Below are positions 47,662-60,233 of a stretch of 64,000 bases of DNA, one piece after another. How positions within the stretch are numbered: the first letter of the stretch is position 1; each line of letters opens with the position of its first letter. The DNA comes from Antilocapra americana (taxonomy: Eukaryota; Chordata; Mammalia; Artiodactyla; Antilocapridae). The notes beneath the pieces are model-generated. The model was not told the origin of the DNA. It ran no database searches and was given only the letters and a program-made list of their open reading frames with translations. Position numbers and translations under genes: made by a program. The stretch is taken from NCBI GenBank assembly GCA_007570785.1, contig ML664161.1:43313643-43377642 (forward strand), written 5' to 3'.

Positions 47662-49800
47662 CTACCCTCACCCTCAGCTCCAACTTAGGACCAACATCAG
47701 CTCCAGCATCAGCTCTGTCAGCTCCATCTGTGCTGGTGGGTGCTATTGATGTTCTCACACCAGACAGGTAGTCGGGTAGAAATGCTGAAAATGGGGCCTG
47801 GACAACACTGTCTCCATCTCTCTCCCCTGACTTTCCAGGTCTCCAGTGCAAAATGCGAAACCAGACTCTCAACCAAGTCCCAGGATTCTGGCTCTCTCAG
47901 AACTAGTGATCTCCATCACCTCCTCCTTTGACAGCCTTATTTTTGTTTGTCTCTTGTCTGATCCAGATGCAGCCACTCTGTGTTCCCTGCCCCAATGAAC
48001 AGCTGCACTAGGCCCAAGCCTTGGAGTGATTTACCTGAAGAGTGACACCATTTATTTGAAAACTACTGTGAGTACATTATGCCTGCAATGAAAGGCTTCT
48101 TAGTTCACTTTGTTTAATTAAAAAAAAAAAAGAAAAAAAAGCCACTCACAATTGTAAGAGCAGATGAAATTTTAGATGGCTTCATCTCTTGGATGCGGTG
48201 AAGTAACCAGACTCAATCCTGAGGTGCCCACACTGGTTCTCAGCTTCCAGCCTGCAGTGCAAGCCCTGGGCAGCATCGTGCCTGCTTCCCAGGTGGCTAG
48301 GCTGAGCTGCACGCACTTTGCAGGGACCAGTGCTGTTCTGCTGGGTCATCTGTGCCTCGGCCTGAAGCCGCGGCGGCTCCAGCCCTCTCTGTTTGCCTCT
48401 CATCACCCTTCTGTGCTGCTCTAATGAATCTTGCTGCAGCTTGTCATTTCACGCTGCCCTGGTCACATTTGTGAGCCAGCTTTCTGTGCCCACGTCAACC
48501 TGTGAGGTAGCTGCCTCTCTGTGCCCCCATGCTGTGGTCTCCTTGCTACCCAAGGGGCCAACACCTACCCTTGTGTCTGTGGGCTCCTTCAGCCACATCT
48601 CTAAACCATTGTGCCCAGGTCAGCTCTTCCCTCTGGACACAAGGCTCAGGGTACTCGACTGAGTTCCCTTCAAGTCAGACATTTACATAGGAGATGTACG
48701 ACCCTTGCAAGTCAAGTTGAAGAACTAAGTTGGGGTAGGAGCTAGACGCCAACAGGAAATACTGATGAAAGAGTGACATCAAGTTTTGATTAATCATTGC
48801 TAGAAGTAACGGATAAATATATGCCTTGTTTCACTAGAAAAGCCAGAACTTTAAATTATTTAGAGGCTATGCATGCAAAATAATTATACATTTTAAAACA
48901 AAAACTCATGCTGGTTGTTGTACTTGCTTGTTTTCCTGTATGATGTGAGGCAGGTAATGGGATGGTGTTTTACAGACATCTCTGTTACTGGAAAATGCTA
49001 AACCTAGGAAACTAACATCCCTCCCAGGCTTCAGGTAGGATTTTCACATTCATATTCTCGATAGCTTTAGCTACTCTGGGCATAAATCAAACCCCAAGAG
49101 GAAGAAGTCAGTGTTTTGTATTGTTTTGTTTTCCATTGCTTTCTACCTTTAACGCTGTTAATCACCTGGATTGTAATTGGTGGTGGTGGATGTGTAGGTG
49201 AGAGTCAGGCCTGCCTGGCCAGAATGGAGACCGGAACTATCAGACTGATCCACAGGACTAAAGGGCTGGAAGGACTGGGGACTAAAGACATGACAAAAGG
49301 TCAAAAATACAGTGTCCTCATTCTGTACCCATGTGAGCAACTTGCTTGTGTAAACACCGCCATCCTTAAGTTCATGCGAAAGAATGCCTTAGAAATCCCC
49401 ATATTCGGACAGCTTTCCGAGTTTGTTTCCATCACAGAGTACAGTACCGCAAACACAAGGGTACAGCTGGTTTCAAAGTCTCAGCCTGGTTTATCCTTTG
49501 GGAGGGAAAAGAGATTTTGCTACTCCTACCTTATTTATTGTACTGCAGAGAATCCAGAATTAGGACAGAAATTGGGACCTAAGATTTCCTAAAAATTTCT
49601 AGAAAGCCCACAAGGGAGTCTCTGTGCTGAACACCAGTGCCTGTATTCATGATTTGCAGGACCTTGAAGATGGAAACGTTGGGTCTAATTCTTGCAGCCT
49701 TTGCTTTTCAGAAGCTCAGCTTCCTCGTGTGTAAAAGAGAAGTAATAATAAAATTACAGAGACTTGCTTGGTGCAAAACCTTCATTCAATAAGGTGAATA
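47662..49800. other. GC-richer unique stretch
   Basis: No gene is recognised. 48,180-48,660 is GC-rich and pyrimidine-rich, with overlapping short open frames on both strands. An A-rich block lies at 48,119-48,142. 49,116-49,592 keeps a 158-codon plus-strand frame whose start is hydrophobic, with no family resemblance. Each open frame could be chance. Confidence 0.4.
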
Positions 49801-49809
49801 TGGTATAAA

Positions 49810-50031
49810 CATTGCTCAGACGCTCAGTTGTGTCTGACTCTTTGTGACCCCATGGACTGTAGTCCTCCAGGCTCCTCTGTCCATGCAATTCTCCCAGCAA
49901 GAATACAGGCAACTCACAGTTGCCATTTCCTCCTCCAGGGTATCTTCCCGACCCAGGGATCAAACCCACATCTCTTCAGTCTCCTCCATTGGCAGGCGGA
50001 TTCTTTACCAACTAGCACCACCTGGGAAACT
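49810..50031 (-). mobile_element. Bov-tA SINE with 9-bp target-site duplication
   Basis: An antisense Bov-A body (GTGTCTGACTCTTTGTGACC) is followed by an antisense head ending TTCTTTACCAACTAGCACCA. TGGTATAAA occurs at 49,801-49,809 and 50,032-50,040. A small insertion, GGCAACTCACA, near 49,908-49,918 interrupts the usual body. Confidence 0.95.
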
Positions 50032-50149
50032 TGGTATAAAAATGTGTTCTAATTACAAATGAATCCCTCTCTATGGGTTTACAATACCCAGGTGAAGTCT
50101 CAATGCTTGAACGGTGAGTAGGGAGGAGGTAAGTGTTAGATTTTAAAAC

Positions 50150-50400
50150 CTACCTACTCCCGTAACACCTGCACAACCAGGCTTAGCAACCTGCCTACTT
50201 ACCTGGATTGTTGCAATGACTAAATGAGATAATGTATGTATAGTGTCTGGCACGGCAGATGTGAGTATATTTACTCAGTCAACTAAAATTTACTGGGTAT
50301 TTGCCAAGTACTAGGCACTGTTCTAGGGACCAGAAGTATGGCAGCAAATAAAACAAACCTAAATCCCTGTTCTCACAGAGCTTGTGTTCAGTTTTCTTCC
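50150..50400 (+). repeat. Ancient MIR and LINE2-type relics
   Basis: 50,150-50,275 resembles a MIR 3' half (GACTAAATGAGATAATGTATG, GTGTCTGGCACGGC). 50,275-50,400 resembles a LINE2 3' end (TTGCCAAGTACTAGGCACTG, AATCCCTGTTCTCACAGAGC). Both are diverged and their ends are approximate. Confidence 0.55.
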
Positions 50401-50589
50401 CCCATAAATTGCAAATAGACAAAATAGGCACTTGGACACTGAGAAAATTGCTTTCATTTTATTTGCTGTGTCTTTCCTTCTGGAAAGTATAATGGGAGAA
50501 AAGGTAAAGGATATGGAGAGGGGAGAAATAGTATGCTAATTCATCCCTCCCTCACCCAGACACACATGCAAAACCATATCCTGCCTTGA

Positions 50590-51520
50590 TACATGGCCCA
50601 GGAGACCGACTTTTCCAGATTACAACACCCAGGCTGCCTTTTTCTCTGGCTTCCCTTTGAATTTGGCCAAAAGGAGTTAAAAGATGCTTGCTCCTTGGAA
50701 GAAAGCTATGACAAACCTAGACAGTGTATTAAAAAGCAGAGACATCACTTTGCCGACAAAGGTCTGCATAGTCAAAGCTATGGCTTCTCCAGTAGTCATG
50801 TACAGATGTGAGAGTTTGACCATGAAGAAGGCTAAGCACCAAAGAATTGATGCTTTTGAACTGTGGTGCTGGAGAAGACTCTTGAGGGTTCCTTGGACAG
50901 CAAGGAGTTCAAACCAGTCAATCCTAAAGAAAATCAACCCTGAATATTCATTGGAAGGACTAATGCTGAAGCTGAAGCTCCAGTAATTTGTCGCCTAATG
51001 CAAAGAGCTGACTCGTAAAAAAGACTCTGATGCTGGGAAAGATTGAAGGCAGGAGGAGAAGGGGGTAACAGAGGATGAAATGACTGAATGGCATCATTGA
51101 CTCAATGGACATGAGTTTGAGCAAACTCCAGGAGATGGTGAAGGACAGGGAAGCCTGGCCTGCTGCAGTCCAGGGGGTCACAAAGAGTCAAACACAACTG
51201 AACAACTGAACAACAACAAAAGGAAGCATTAGCAAGAGACAAGAGAGTAGGGTCAGGGTACTTCTCAGTCAAGCCCCTTCCCAACTCTAGTTCTGACTGG
51301 ACGTGGGGAGCTCTAGACCTTTCCTCACCCCCTCGGTTTAGCAGTTTAAAGCTGAAATTAACAACCTCACACTATTGCTAGTCCTTGGTGCATCGCTTCC
51401 CTTGAGGGTCCCTTAACCTCCTCTGTACCTCAGCAGAGAGTCCTTTCATTAAACTCTCTTCAGTTAAAACCTTTCAGTGTGCCATCTGTTTCTTGCCAAG
51501 ATCCTGACTGATACAGTGAA
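50590..51520 (+). repeat. Old interspersed repeat split by BovB
   Basis: The left part (about 50,590-50,675, with CTGGCTTCCCTTTGAATTTG) and the right part (51,217-51,520, ending with TCCTTTCATTAAACTCTCTT and GATCCTGACTGATACAG) read as one old mammalian repeat. I recognise the ending style but cannot place it with confidence as an LTR or a DNA transposon. The join would restore CAAAAGGAAGCA across the BovB site. Confidence 0.5.
50676..51216 (+). mobile_element. BovB 3' fragment with 8-bp target-site duplication
   Basis: A 5'-truncated plus-strand BovB starts within the RT C-terminal region (AAAGATGCTTGCTCCTTGG) and ends in GAACAACTGAACAACAA. 50,684-50,986 stays open and encodes KAMASPVVMYRCESLT and LWCWRRLLRVPWTAR. 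Flanking CAAAAGGA at 50,668-50,675 and 51,217-51,224 is a short target-site duplication. It is more diverged than the copy at 46,068. Confidence 0.93.
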
Positions 51521-52039
51521 GGAGAAATACACTGAAAAACACTGTAAATCAACCTTGCCAAGAAGGTTAAAAAAATTGAAAGAATAAAATATTTTAATCA
51601 TGAAAACATCTTAAATGGATCTGAGAACATTAGACCAAGCGGTGAAAGGATAAACTGTAAGAAAACGTGATAAGCTACGGTGCCAAAGGTTGGTTTCAAT
51701 GAATAGACCATAGTGCTCAGGTTTGATGGGCTTCTCTAGGCCAAGTGTAGCTTGCTTGACCCCCAACTTCAAGAGGAGCTAATGGTGTCGTAGCAGCGAT
51801 GACAAACACATGAACAGAAAGGAGGTATCAGGAGGATGATACCATGAAAAAAAAGTGTTGAGAGGAGACTGCTTATCCTAGCATTCTCTCTGCCTTTGCT
51901 ACAATTATAATCCATTTGCCCCTGCCCAAATCTAGATATTTTAAAAGATGACTAAGACAAAAGAATTGCTTCCATCCAGCTGAAATGAAAACTGCAGAAC
52001 TGACACTCTATGAAAGAGCTACCCTCCCAGGGCACTGAC
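51521..52039. other. Unique non-coding stretch
   Basis: No gene or recognisable repeat is seen. The sequence is AT-rich and of ordinary complexity. Confidence 0.45.
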
Positions 52040-52445
52040 TGTGTGCCAGCACTGTGCCCATCACTCAACAGGAATTATTTAATCTTCACATCAACTTCCC
52101 AGATGGTGCTAGTGGTAAAGAACCCACCTGCCAATGCAGGAAACACAAGAGACCCAGGTTCAATCCCTGGGTTGGGAAGATCCCCTGGGAAAGGAAGTGG
52201 TAACCCACTTTAGTATTCTTGCCTGGAGAATTGCATGGACCAAGGAGCCTAGCAGGCTATAGTCCATGGGGTCACAAAGAGTCAGACACGACTCAAGCGA
52301 CTTAGCATTGCATAACATAGCAGCCCTGGAATTATTATTTCCATTTTGCAGATGAGGAAACTGAGGCCCAGAGGGGCAGAGGAATCTGCCTCAGGTACAC
52401 GGCTACTGGATGGTAGAGCTCAGTTCTACTGCCAGCCCCCACTGA
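52040..52445 (-). repeat. MIR SINE relic split by a Bov-tA
   Basis: Antisense MIR begins with GAATTATTTAATCTTCACAT. It resumes after the SINE with ATTTCCATTTTGCAGATGAG and GAAACTGAGGCCCAGAGG. Continuity across the SINE shows the order of insertion. Confidence 0.75.
52093..52316 (+). mobile_element. Bov-tA SINE inside a MIR
   Basis: The head CTTCCCAGATGGTGCTAGTGG and a B-box-like GGTTCAATCCC are followed by a complete Bov-A body ending AAGCGACTTAGCA. No clean target-site duplication is visible. Confidence 0.94.
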
Positions 52446-53050
52446 GGTGGTTTGTTACCACCTCCCCTTTGCTGTCCTTCCCAAATACTGTACTAAAAGC
52501 CTCTTCCATGTATTATTGGGAAGCAGAATAAGGAAAAGATTACCACACCAAAAGAGATGAGGGACAGGCGGGGCGGGGGTCAAAATTGTCATGATCCAGT
52601 GACTATGAAAAAGGGGTTCTAATTATTTTCTACCCAATCAGGCTGATGAGTGAAAGGCATGTTAATGTGCAGGAGAGGGTGGGAGCCCAGTGAAGAGAGA
52701 AAATCGGTGAAGAGAACACTCTCCCTCAGCAGCCCCCAGAGACTGATGAGTGCTCACAGAGATAAAATATTTATTTTCCATATGTCGCAGAGAGCATTGC
52801 CATCGCTGTATGTGTGCAATATGTGCAAAGAAGTGTGAAATCTATACATCAAATGCCACCAATCTAGTTAATTTCCATGCATTTAACATGCTTGTTACCT
52901 ACCATCTCCTCAATATGTTTTCATGTATATTTCTTGCCACATACAATATGGTCTAGTAAGGAAAGAGCCAACATCACCCACAACCTTACTCACTGCTATG
53001 TTTCAGCCCCAAACTTGTTGCCATGCCAGCACAATGAGAGTTAAATACTG
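52446..53050. other. Unique non-coding stretch
   Basis: No gene or repeat is recognised. Short open frames at 52,650-52,956 have no family resemblance. Confidence 0.45.
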
Positions 53051-53238
53051 GTAGGTCCTGCCGGCCAGCTCAACCGCCCGTCACCTCAACTCGCCTTCCC
53101 ACTCTTCGAAGCAGCCTTTTTCTCCTAACAGAAATGTTTGCCGTGGGGAGACGAAAATGTTTTTGTTCTCTTTGGACAACTGGGGGATAGTCAGCATGTC
53201 AGAAGTGACCGTTGAAAGGCAGGTGCCTGTGGCCACAC

Positions 53239-53258
53239 TTTTTTTTTTTTTTTTTTTT
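53239..53258. repeat. Poly-T run of about 20
   Basis: A homopolymer T run without an identifiable SINE body beside it. It is probably a simple-sequence expansion and is prone to sequencing error. Confidence 0.85.
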
Positions 53259-53530
53259 GAAAGAAGAGCTCCACCAGTGTGGCGGGAGGAAGTGCACAAT
53301 GATTGGTCTGTTTCTCTGTGGAAATGTTCAGGGTACACCCAGTTTTGCTTTGCATATATTTACGAAACATCTGCCCTTTTCTTGTTCTTAAATCCTTCCC
53401 CCTCACCAGCCCCCTTTCCCCTTTCTCCTAATTTCTCTCTTTGTTGTCGCTGGCTCGTCTGACTTTTTCACTGGAGCTTTTCATTTTCCGGTTGAGGGGC
53501 GACTTCATCAGAGTGTATAATTTTAACATT

Positions 53531-53623
53531 GAGGAGGGAGGGAGAGAGGGAAAGAGACTGTGGGAAGTGGGAGGCGAGAGAGAGAGGGAGAGAGAGAGAA
53601 ACAGAAAAGAAAGAAGGAAGCTA
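53531..53623. repeat. Homopurine (GA-rich) tract
   Basis: About 90 bases almost free of pyrimidines, made of GGGAG, GAGA and GAAA repeats. Such polypurine tracts can adopt triplex-type structures and often lie near promoters, but no such role is shown here. Confidence 0.8.
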
Positions 53624-53785
53624 AGCGGCCAGAGAGCTTGGCACACCAACCTCTGGCATGGTGACCAGGAGGAAGGTTCTGGTCTGGTGCGGAGTTTGCC
53701 TGACACGCTGCCTGGAGTCAGCTGGTGCGCTGCTGCCCTCTAAAGGCTCCAGGGACTAGTGCACAGCTTCTGAGGCTTGGTGAGA

Positions 53786-56354
53786 CTTGCCCTCGAATAT
53801 GCCATGTTCATGTAATTCTTTTCCATGACCAAAGAAGGTACTTTCAATTAATTACTACAGGACTTCCTTCTTCCTTCTCAATAAAATATGAGCTGCAAAA
53901 CTAGGGTCAGAATAACAGTACCTGTGCGTGTCTAAACGTAGATGGTTGCTATGTTTTAGAACTTCTCAGCTCTGGAAAAAGGAGTCCACCATTAGAGACA
54001 GTGAGATGGAAAACACATTGTTTCTAAGGTCAGTGAATATCTCTCTGGTATGTGCAGTTGGGAAATAGCCCAGTGGTCTAAGAACAAGTACAGGGATATT
54101 AGGCAAATGAAGGAGTGAGCCAAAAGGTTGAGTTTTCAATATTCTCTATTCATAGAGATGGTTTCAGTGTCTCTGTGCTATGAATGTTCCCCAGAGGTGA
54201 TCCTTGAGATGACAGACAGGAGGGTATGATGCAAGATGTCAGGTGGGAAGCAGGATCAAATCTAGAGAAGGAGGTGATGCCATCGATAGAAAGAATAATA
54301 CAGCTTCTGAAAAGTTAAAATGAAAGAGTAATGTTGGTGGGCTGGCCATACACTCACGTTTGAAAGACGGCTTCTTCAATTTCCTAAAGAAATCAAGGAA
54401 ATTAGTACATCTGAAACTAGCCTAGACCTTATTTATGAACATCAGAAATAAATTTTTATGTTAAGTGATGTCTGTCATTAGTGTTTTATCTCGATATTTA
54501 AATGACCCATGAGGACCAGCCTAGCTTTAATGGGCAAAACGGTCCTACGCTTATCAAATGTACTTCATAGATTCCAAGGAAAACAGCCTGTCAAGGTAGA
54601 TTTCCCTGCTGCATAAAGAGTAGGAAACTTAATTGGGATTCAGACTATAACTATTCTCAAAATATACTTTAATTTCAACTCAATTTTCATTCCATCAACA
54701 AACCTATATTGAATGACAGCTTTGTCTAAGCTACTCTGCTCAACGGTATACACTAGACAGCAAATCTGGGAGGGGGGGGCAGAAACCAGGCTTGTTTTAT
54801 TTCCAAGCCCATGCTGGCACATTGCAGGCACATAGTATTTGTGGAATGAATACATGAATAAATGAATAGGTGGAGGGAAAGAAAAAGGAACGAATGGGTG
54901 AACGCAGGGAATTCAAAAATAACTATGATGTTTTTTACCCTCAGAGAGTTTGAAGTCTCATATACATGGAATTCGCCCAGAGTGTCAGCCTGACATGGTC
55001 ATTCAGATTAGTGAAGGCAAAGCTGTGACAGTAGAAAAGTCAAGGAGGATGGGAGTCAGAAAGTAAATAGCAGTCTAAATAAAAAGTGTTAAGGTGATAG
55101 CAATGCAAACAGAAAGGAAACATAGGTGTGTAAAATATGAAGGATGCACAATTGTCAGGACTTGACAAAATGGCTTTAAGGCAGAGGAAGATGTGTGACT
55201 CTGAGGTGTCCAACACAGTGACAAACCGGGTGACAGACAGCAGTGAGAGAAATAGGGACTGTAAAGGAAGCATTGATTTTCATGAAGGAAAAGCAGTTGG
55301 GTTTGAGGAACTCTAATCTTGGGTACTTCCTTACACTGAAAACCGGAAACCAGTTCCTAGAGGCCCACATAGACACTCAAGATTTGGAGGCTCATTCCTT
55401 AGTCACCATTCAATAAAGAATTGGTAAAGGATTGCAGTTTGTTGCTTTTGTATTGGCTTCCTCCATCCTAAAAATATGTCTAAACGCTCTCCCTCTATTT
55501 GCATCTTCACCATGCCATCTCTGCCTCCTGCCCTCTGGAAAAGCAGATTTGATTTCACAACCTGTTGGACCAGAAACACAGCATGCTAATTCATAACACC
55601 ATATTCTGCGAGGGCAGATTTAACTACCCAGTACAACAAATTTCAATACAAAATATTCTGTATAACAAGTCCATTGCCATGCTTAGAGAAACAAGGGAAA
55701 CATGGGAACAGACCCACTTACAACAAATTCTGTACCACACACAATCTTCTACCAGAAAATATTTTTAAAAAATACTTTTTCTGTTCACTATACTATGATG
55801 ATAGAAAAAGCTTAGAGCCAAGGAAACTGGCGGGGGTGGGTGGGGCGGTGTTCAGAGTATGACAAATAATTTGGTTTGACTAGGGCCAAGGGTGCATGCA
55901 GCATAAGCTAAGTATGTACTCATTTATGTCAGTTGCATGGTCCTAGGGAGAGGAGCTGACTGATGGTTGAACTCTGCCACTTCTTATTCCTGGTCCCAAA
56001 TCACAATTACTTTCTACTTCCTTTCACCCTTTTCTTCCCAAACACACAGTCACACTCCTGCATTCCAGGATCATGCACTAAATTGTTTTTTAAAAAGGGA
56101 ATCTTAAGCTTCAGATGAGTAAAGAGTTGGAATAGGGGATCTCTATGTGGCATCTTCCTTCTTTACCTGCTGGAATCTAAGCTCTTTTTTTCACTTTTCA
56201 TTTGCTGCTCCAACAAAGGTTTTCATCACTTACTACCCCTCTCATTGGTACAGCCTGCAAGTTTAGATTGTGATTTGAAATTATGTGTGGATCTAATAAC
56301 AGCAAGAAAGTTGACTTGTTCATGTTCCGTAATGTGTTCCATGAATAGAAACTG
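53786..56354. other. Non-coding stretch with faint ancient repeat traces
   Basis: No gene is supported. 54,675-54,860 has LINE2/MIR-like traces (CATCAACAAACCTATATTG, GGCACATAGTATTTGTGG). 54,990-55,320 is purine-rich old-LINE-like text. A run of nine Gs lies at 54,771-54,779. 55,835-55,855 is G-rich. Confidence 0.4.
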
Positions 56355-56545
56355 AAAACCAGAAGGAACCTTTAAGGCCTTCTAATCCAAGCACTTTATT
56401 TTGCAGATGAGGAAACTGAAGCCCAGAGAGGTGAAGTGAGGTGCCCAAGTGCCACACAGCAAGTTAGAGGCACTGCTAGTACCATAGCTCAAGTCTCCTG
56501 ACTCCCAGTCCAGTGCTCCTCCCATTACTCCACGGGTCCTGTCTC
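56355..56545 (-). repeat. MIR-type SINE relic
   Basis: Antisense MIR/MIR3-type blocks occur in order: TTTATTTTGCAGATGAGG, GAAACTGAAGCCCAGAGAGG, GCCACACAGCAAGTTAG and CCCAGTCCAGTGCTCC. It is quite well preserved. Confidence 0.75.
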
Positions 56546-56899
56546 TAAGAGTCCTGACAAATGCTAGAACGGTAAAGCCTCCACTAGTATTTTTCCAGAC
56601 CATGTTAAAACTCTTACGGGGGGAAGAAAGGATGCTTTCTTGGATAATGTCAGCCATACGTAGCTCAAGCTGTCTAAAGTTCTGGGACAGGGTCTTTTTA
56701 TGCAGCCAACAGAGTCCAAATGTGGTGCTGTTTGCTTGGCCCATATGCTTTCATGTGTTCCCAGTTAGGCCATTACTGGAGGGAAGAAAAAAAAAAAAAA
56801 ACAAGAATCAGCTTGTTTTAAAACAAGGGACATACTGGACTCCTTCCCATCCCCCCTCAGAAAAAAAAAAAAAATCAAGTTATCTTTAACAGATTCTAA

Positions 56900-58280
<1,381 letters not shown>

Positions 58281-60133
58281 GCCTCTAGATAAAGGGACCC
58301 CACCTTGTTCTGCTCATGACCGAGCTGAGACCACACTTCAGCTGTCGCAAGAAAACAAAATGAGAAATAACAAGAGCCAAGTCTCTGCAACCCATGTGCA
58401 TTGTACCAAGCTGCTGATTCCACAGAGAAACTTGGGGGTCAGAAGTGGGGACTGTGTTCTGTGGACCGTCAAAATAGTAACATTCTTGGCCTTCTTGCCT
58501 GGCAGTCTGCAGCCTAATAGTAATTACAGGAAGAATTGGAAAATAGCATGGCATGGTGCCCATAGACATGTGCGCACTGTCCCTACCTACCAGGAAGGTA
58601 GCCTGTTCCTGTGGAGAAGGGCCTGGAGCTCCTGCATGCAGACCTCCGACGTCTGGCTTTCTGCCACAGCTTATGGGGAAGATTACATAGAATGGCGTTA
58701 GCCCAGAAATCCCGTTACAGCCAAATGAATGTTTTGCCGAATAGAAAGGAACAGCACTGGGCTGCTGATTATACTTTACCATAAGCATCTTTTGGCCAGC
58801 CCGTGGCATTAGCCTGAAATATGTACAAGGAGCAGCCCCTTGGTGACCCTGAGAAAGCTAGTGGATCTGAGCTCAGTTAGGTCTGAATGCTGTTGGAAGG
58901 GGAACAAATAGGGAGGAGAAACCTAATCTCCAGCTGTTCAGAAAGTCATTCTGATTTTGCCATTAAGATGTGTAGGTCTTTTCTGCTCCAACCTGTTGTT
59001 TAAATTGATAATGCTTTTCTCCAAGTATATTTGGATTGTAGTTTGTCCTGATTTGAGCCTACAGTTAGAAGAAAATTGTTTTGAGGAAAGATTCACAGAA
59101 ATCTGTCCATTTGGAGATTGCTTGAGAGAAGACAGGAAAGAGATTTATTTTAAGCTGTTAAAATTTTTGGATGCTCTTCTTGCATTCAAGAGATTTTTGT
59201 TTTTTTTTTTTTTTACTTTCAAATGTCATTCTTACCATAGATTAATTTAAAAGCCTAATTTCTTTAAGGTAAAATATTCAGTTTCTATTTAGAACTAACA
59301 GATTTGGGGCATTTAAAAATAGTGCCCTTGACTTGTTAGTATCTTTAACTTCAGAAACATTCCACCAGTATGTGGTGTTCTAAGTGTTCTCAAGTGCCTG
59401 AATTTTTATAGCACCTTTTTATTTGTCATGTGTTTAGCAAAATTATTCTTAGGCATGGTTCAATGACCATTTTCTGTCAGTCATTATAATTCTTCCCAAT
59501 TTACAGATGAGAAAACTGAGAAAACTGACACCCATATAGATGAATGCTTGATAATTAGGAGGAGGAGAGAGGGGAATGTTTGTGGATTTGCTGTCACTGT
59601 GAGCAACCTGAATTCTCTGTTCTGAGCCTGGAGATAGTATACCTGGCTCGAAACAGGTTTCTTGAAAATATGCAACTACTCATATTAGTGATGGGGTTGT
59701 AGAACACAGTGGCTAAGCATCCCCATGAATGCAAAGTCAGTTCTATGTACTAACTGGTCAGGGTGGACAACCCATGGCGCTGTTACCTCTAAAGGACACA
59801 GCCCATATTTTGAAGCAATAAGGACAAGTGTGACCTCTGAAATTCTCAGATGGCTATTTAGCCTGCTAAGCCACTTCCAATCCAGCAAAAGATTCCAGTA
59901 AAAGTCAAAGCAAGAGGGAGTATGGCTGAGAAATGCTTTCCTTGGTGAAATGATAAGGTTAATATCACTACTGAAACATGAAACATAGTGTGCCCACTAT
60001 GATCACCTTCTAGAAATATTCCCCCACCACCTCCTCTCCACTTCTAACAATCTCGTGGTAAACAAATGCAGATGATGGTAATGGGAGCCATTAAGAAGAG
60101 CTTCGAAATGCAAAGGGCATCGAACCCCTAGGC
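58281..60133. other. Unique non-coding stretch up to the gap
   Basis: No supported gene. A 174-codon minus-strand frame (58,285-58,809) overlaps a 113-codon plus-strand frame (58,360-58,701). Neither resembles a known family. A short MIR-like antisense block (CCAATTTACAGATGAGAAAA) is at about 59,497. A T run lies at 59,199-59,214. Confidence 0.4.
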
Positions 60134-60233
60134 NNNNNNNNNNNNNNNNNNNNNNNNNNNNNNNNNNNNNNNNNNNNNNNNNNNNNNNNNNNNNNNNNNN
60201 NNNNNNNNNNNNNNNNNNNNNNNNNNNNNNNNN
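60134..60233. other. Assembly gap (100 N)
   Basis: Exactly 100 undetermined bases. This is the conventional placeholder for a gap of unknown size, so the true missing sequence could be shorter or much longer. Features cannot be called across it, and the apparent open frame spanning it is meaningless. Confidence 0.99.

Larger units (their letters stand above)
53050..53785 (+). promoter_or_regulatory. Promoter-like or conserved regulatory segment (tentative)
   Basis: This repeat-free segment is richer in CpG than its surroundings, for example CCGCCCGTCACC near 53,074, TTGTCGCTGGCTCG near 53,442 and TTTTCCGGTTGAGGGGCGAC near 53,484. It contains a TATA-like GTGTATAATTTTAAC (53,513-53,527) and then a homopurine tract. 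About 140 bases downstream of the TATA-like motif an ATG in a 33-codon frame (53,658-53,759, starting MVTRRKVLVW) lies in front of a GT donor-like TTG|GTGAGA at 53,780. Together this could be a promoter with a first exon, but each sign is weak. It may equally be chance or an enhancer. Confidence 0.22.
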
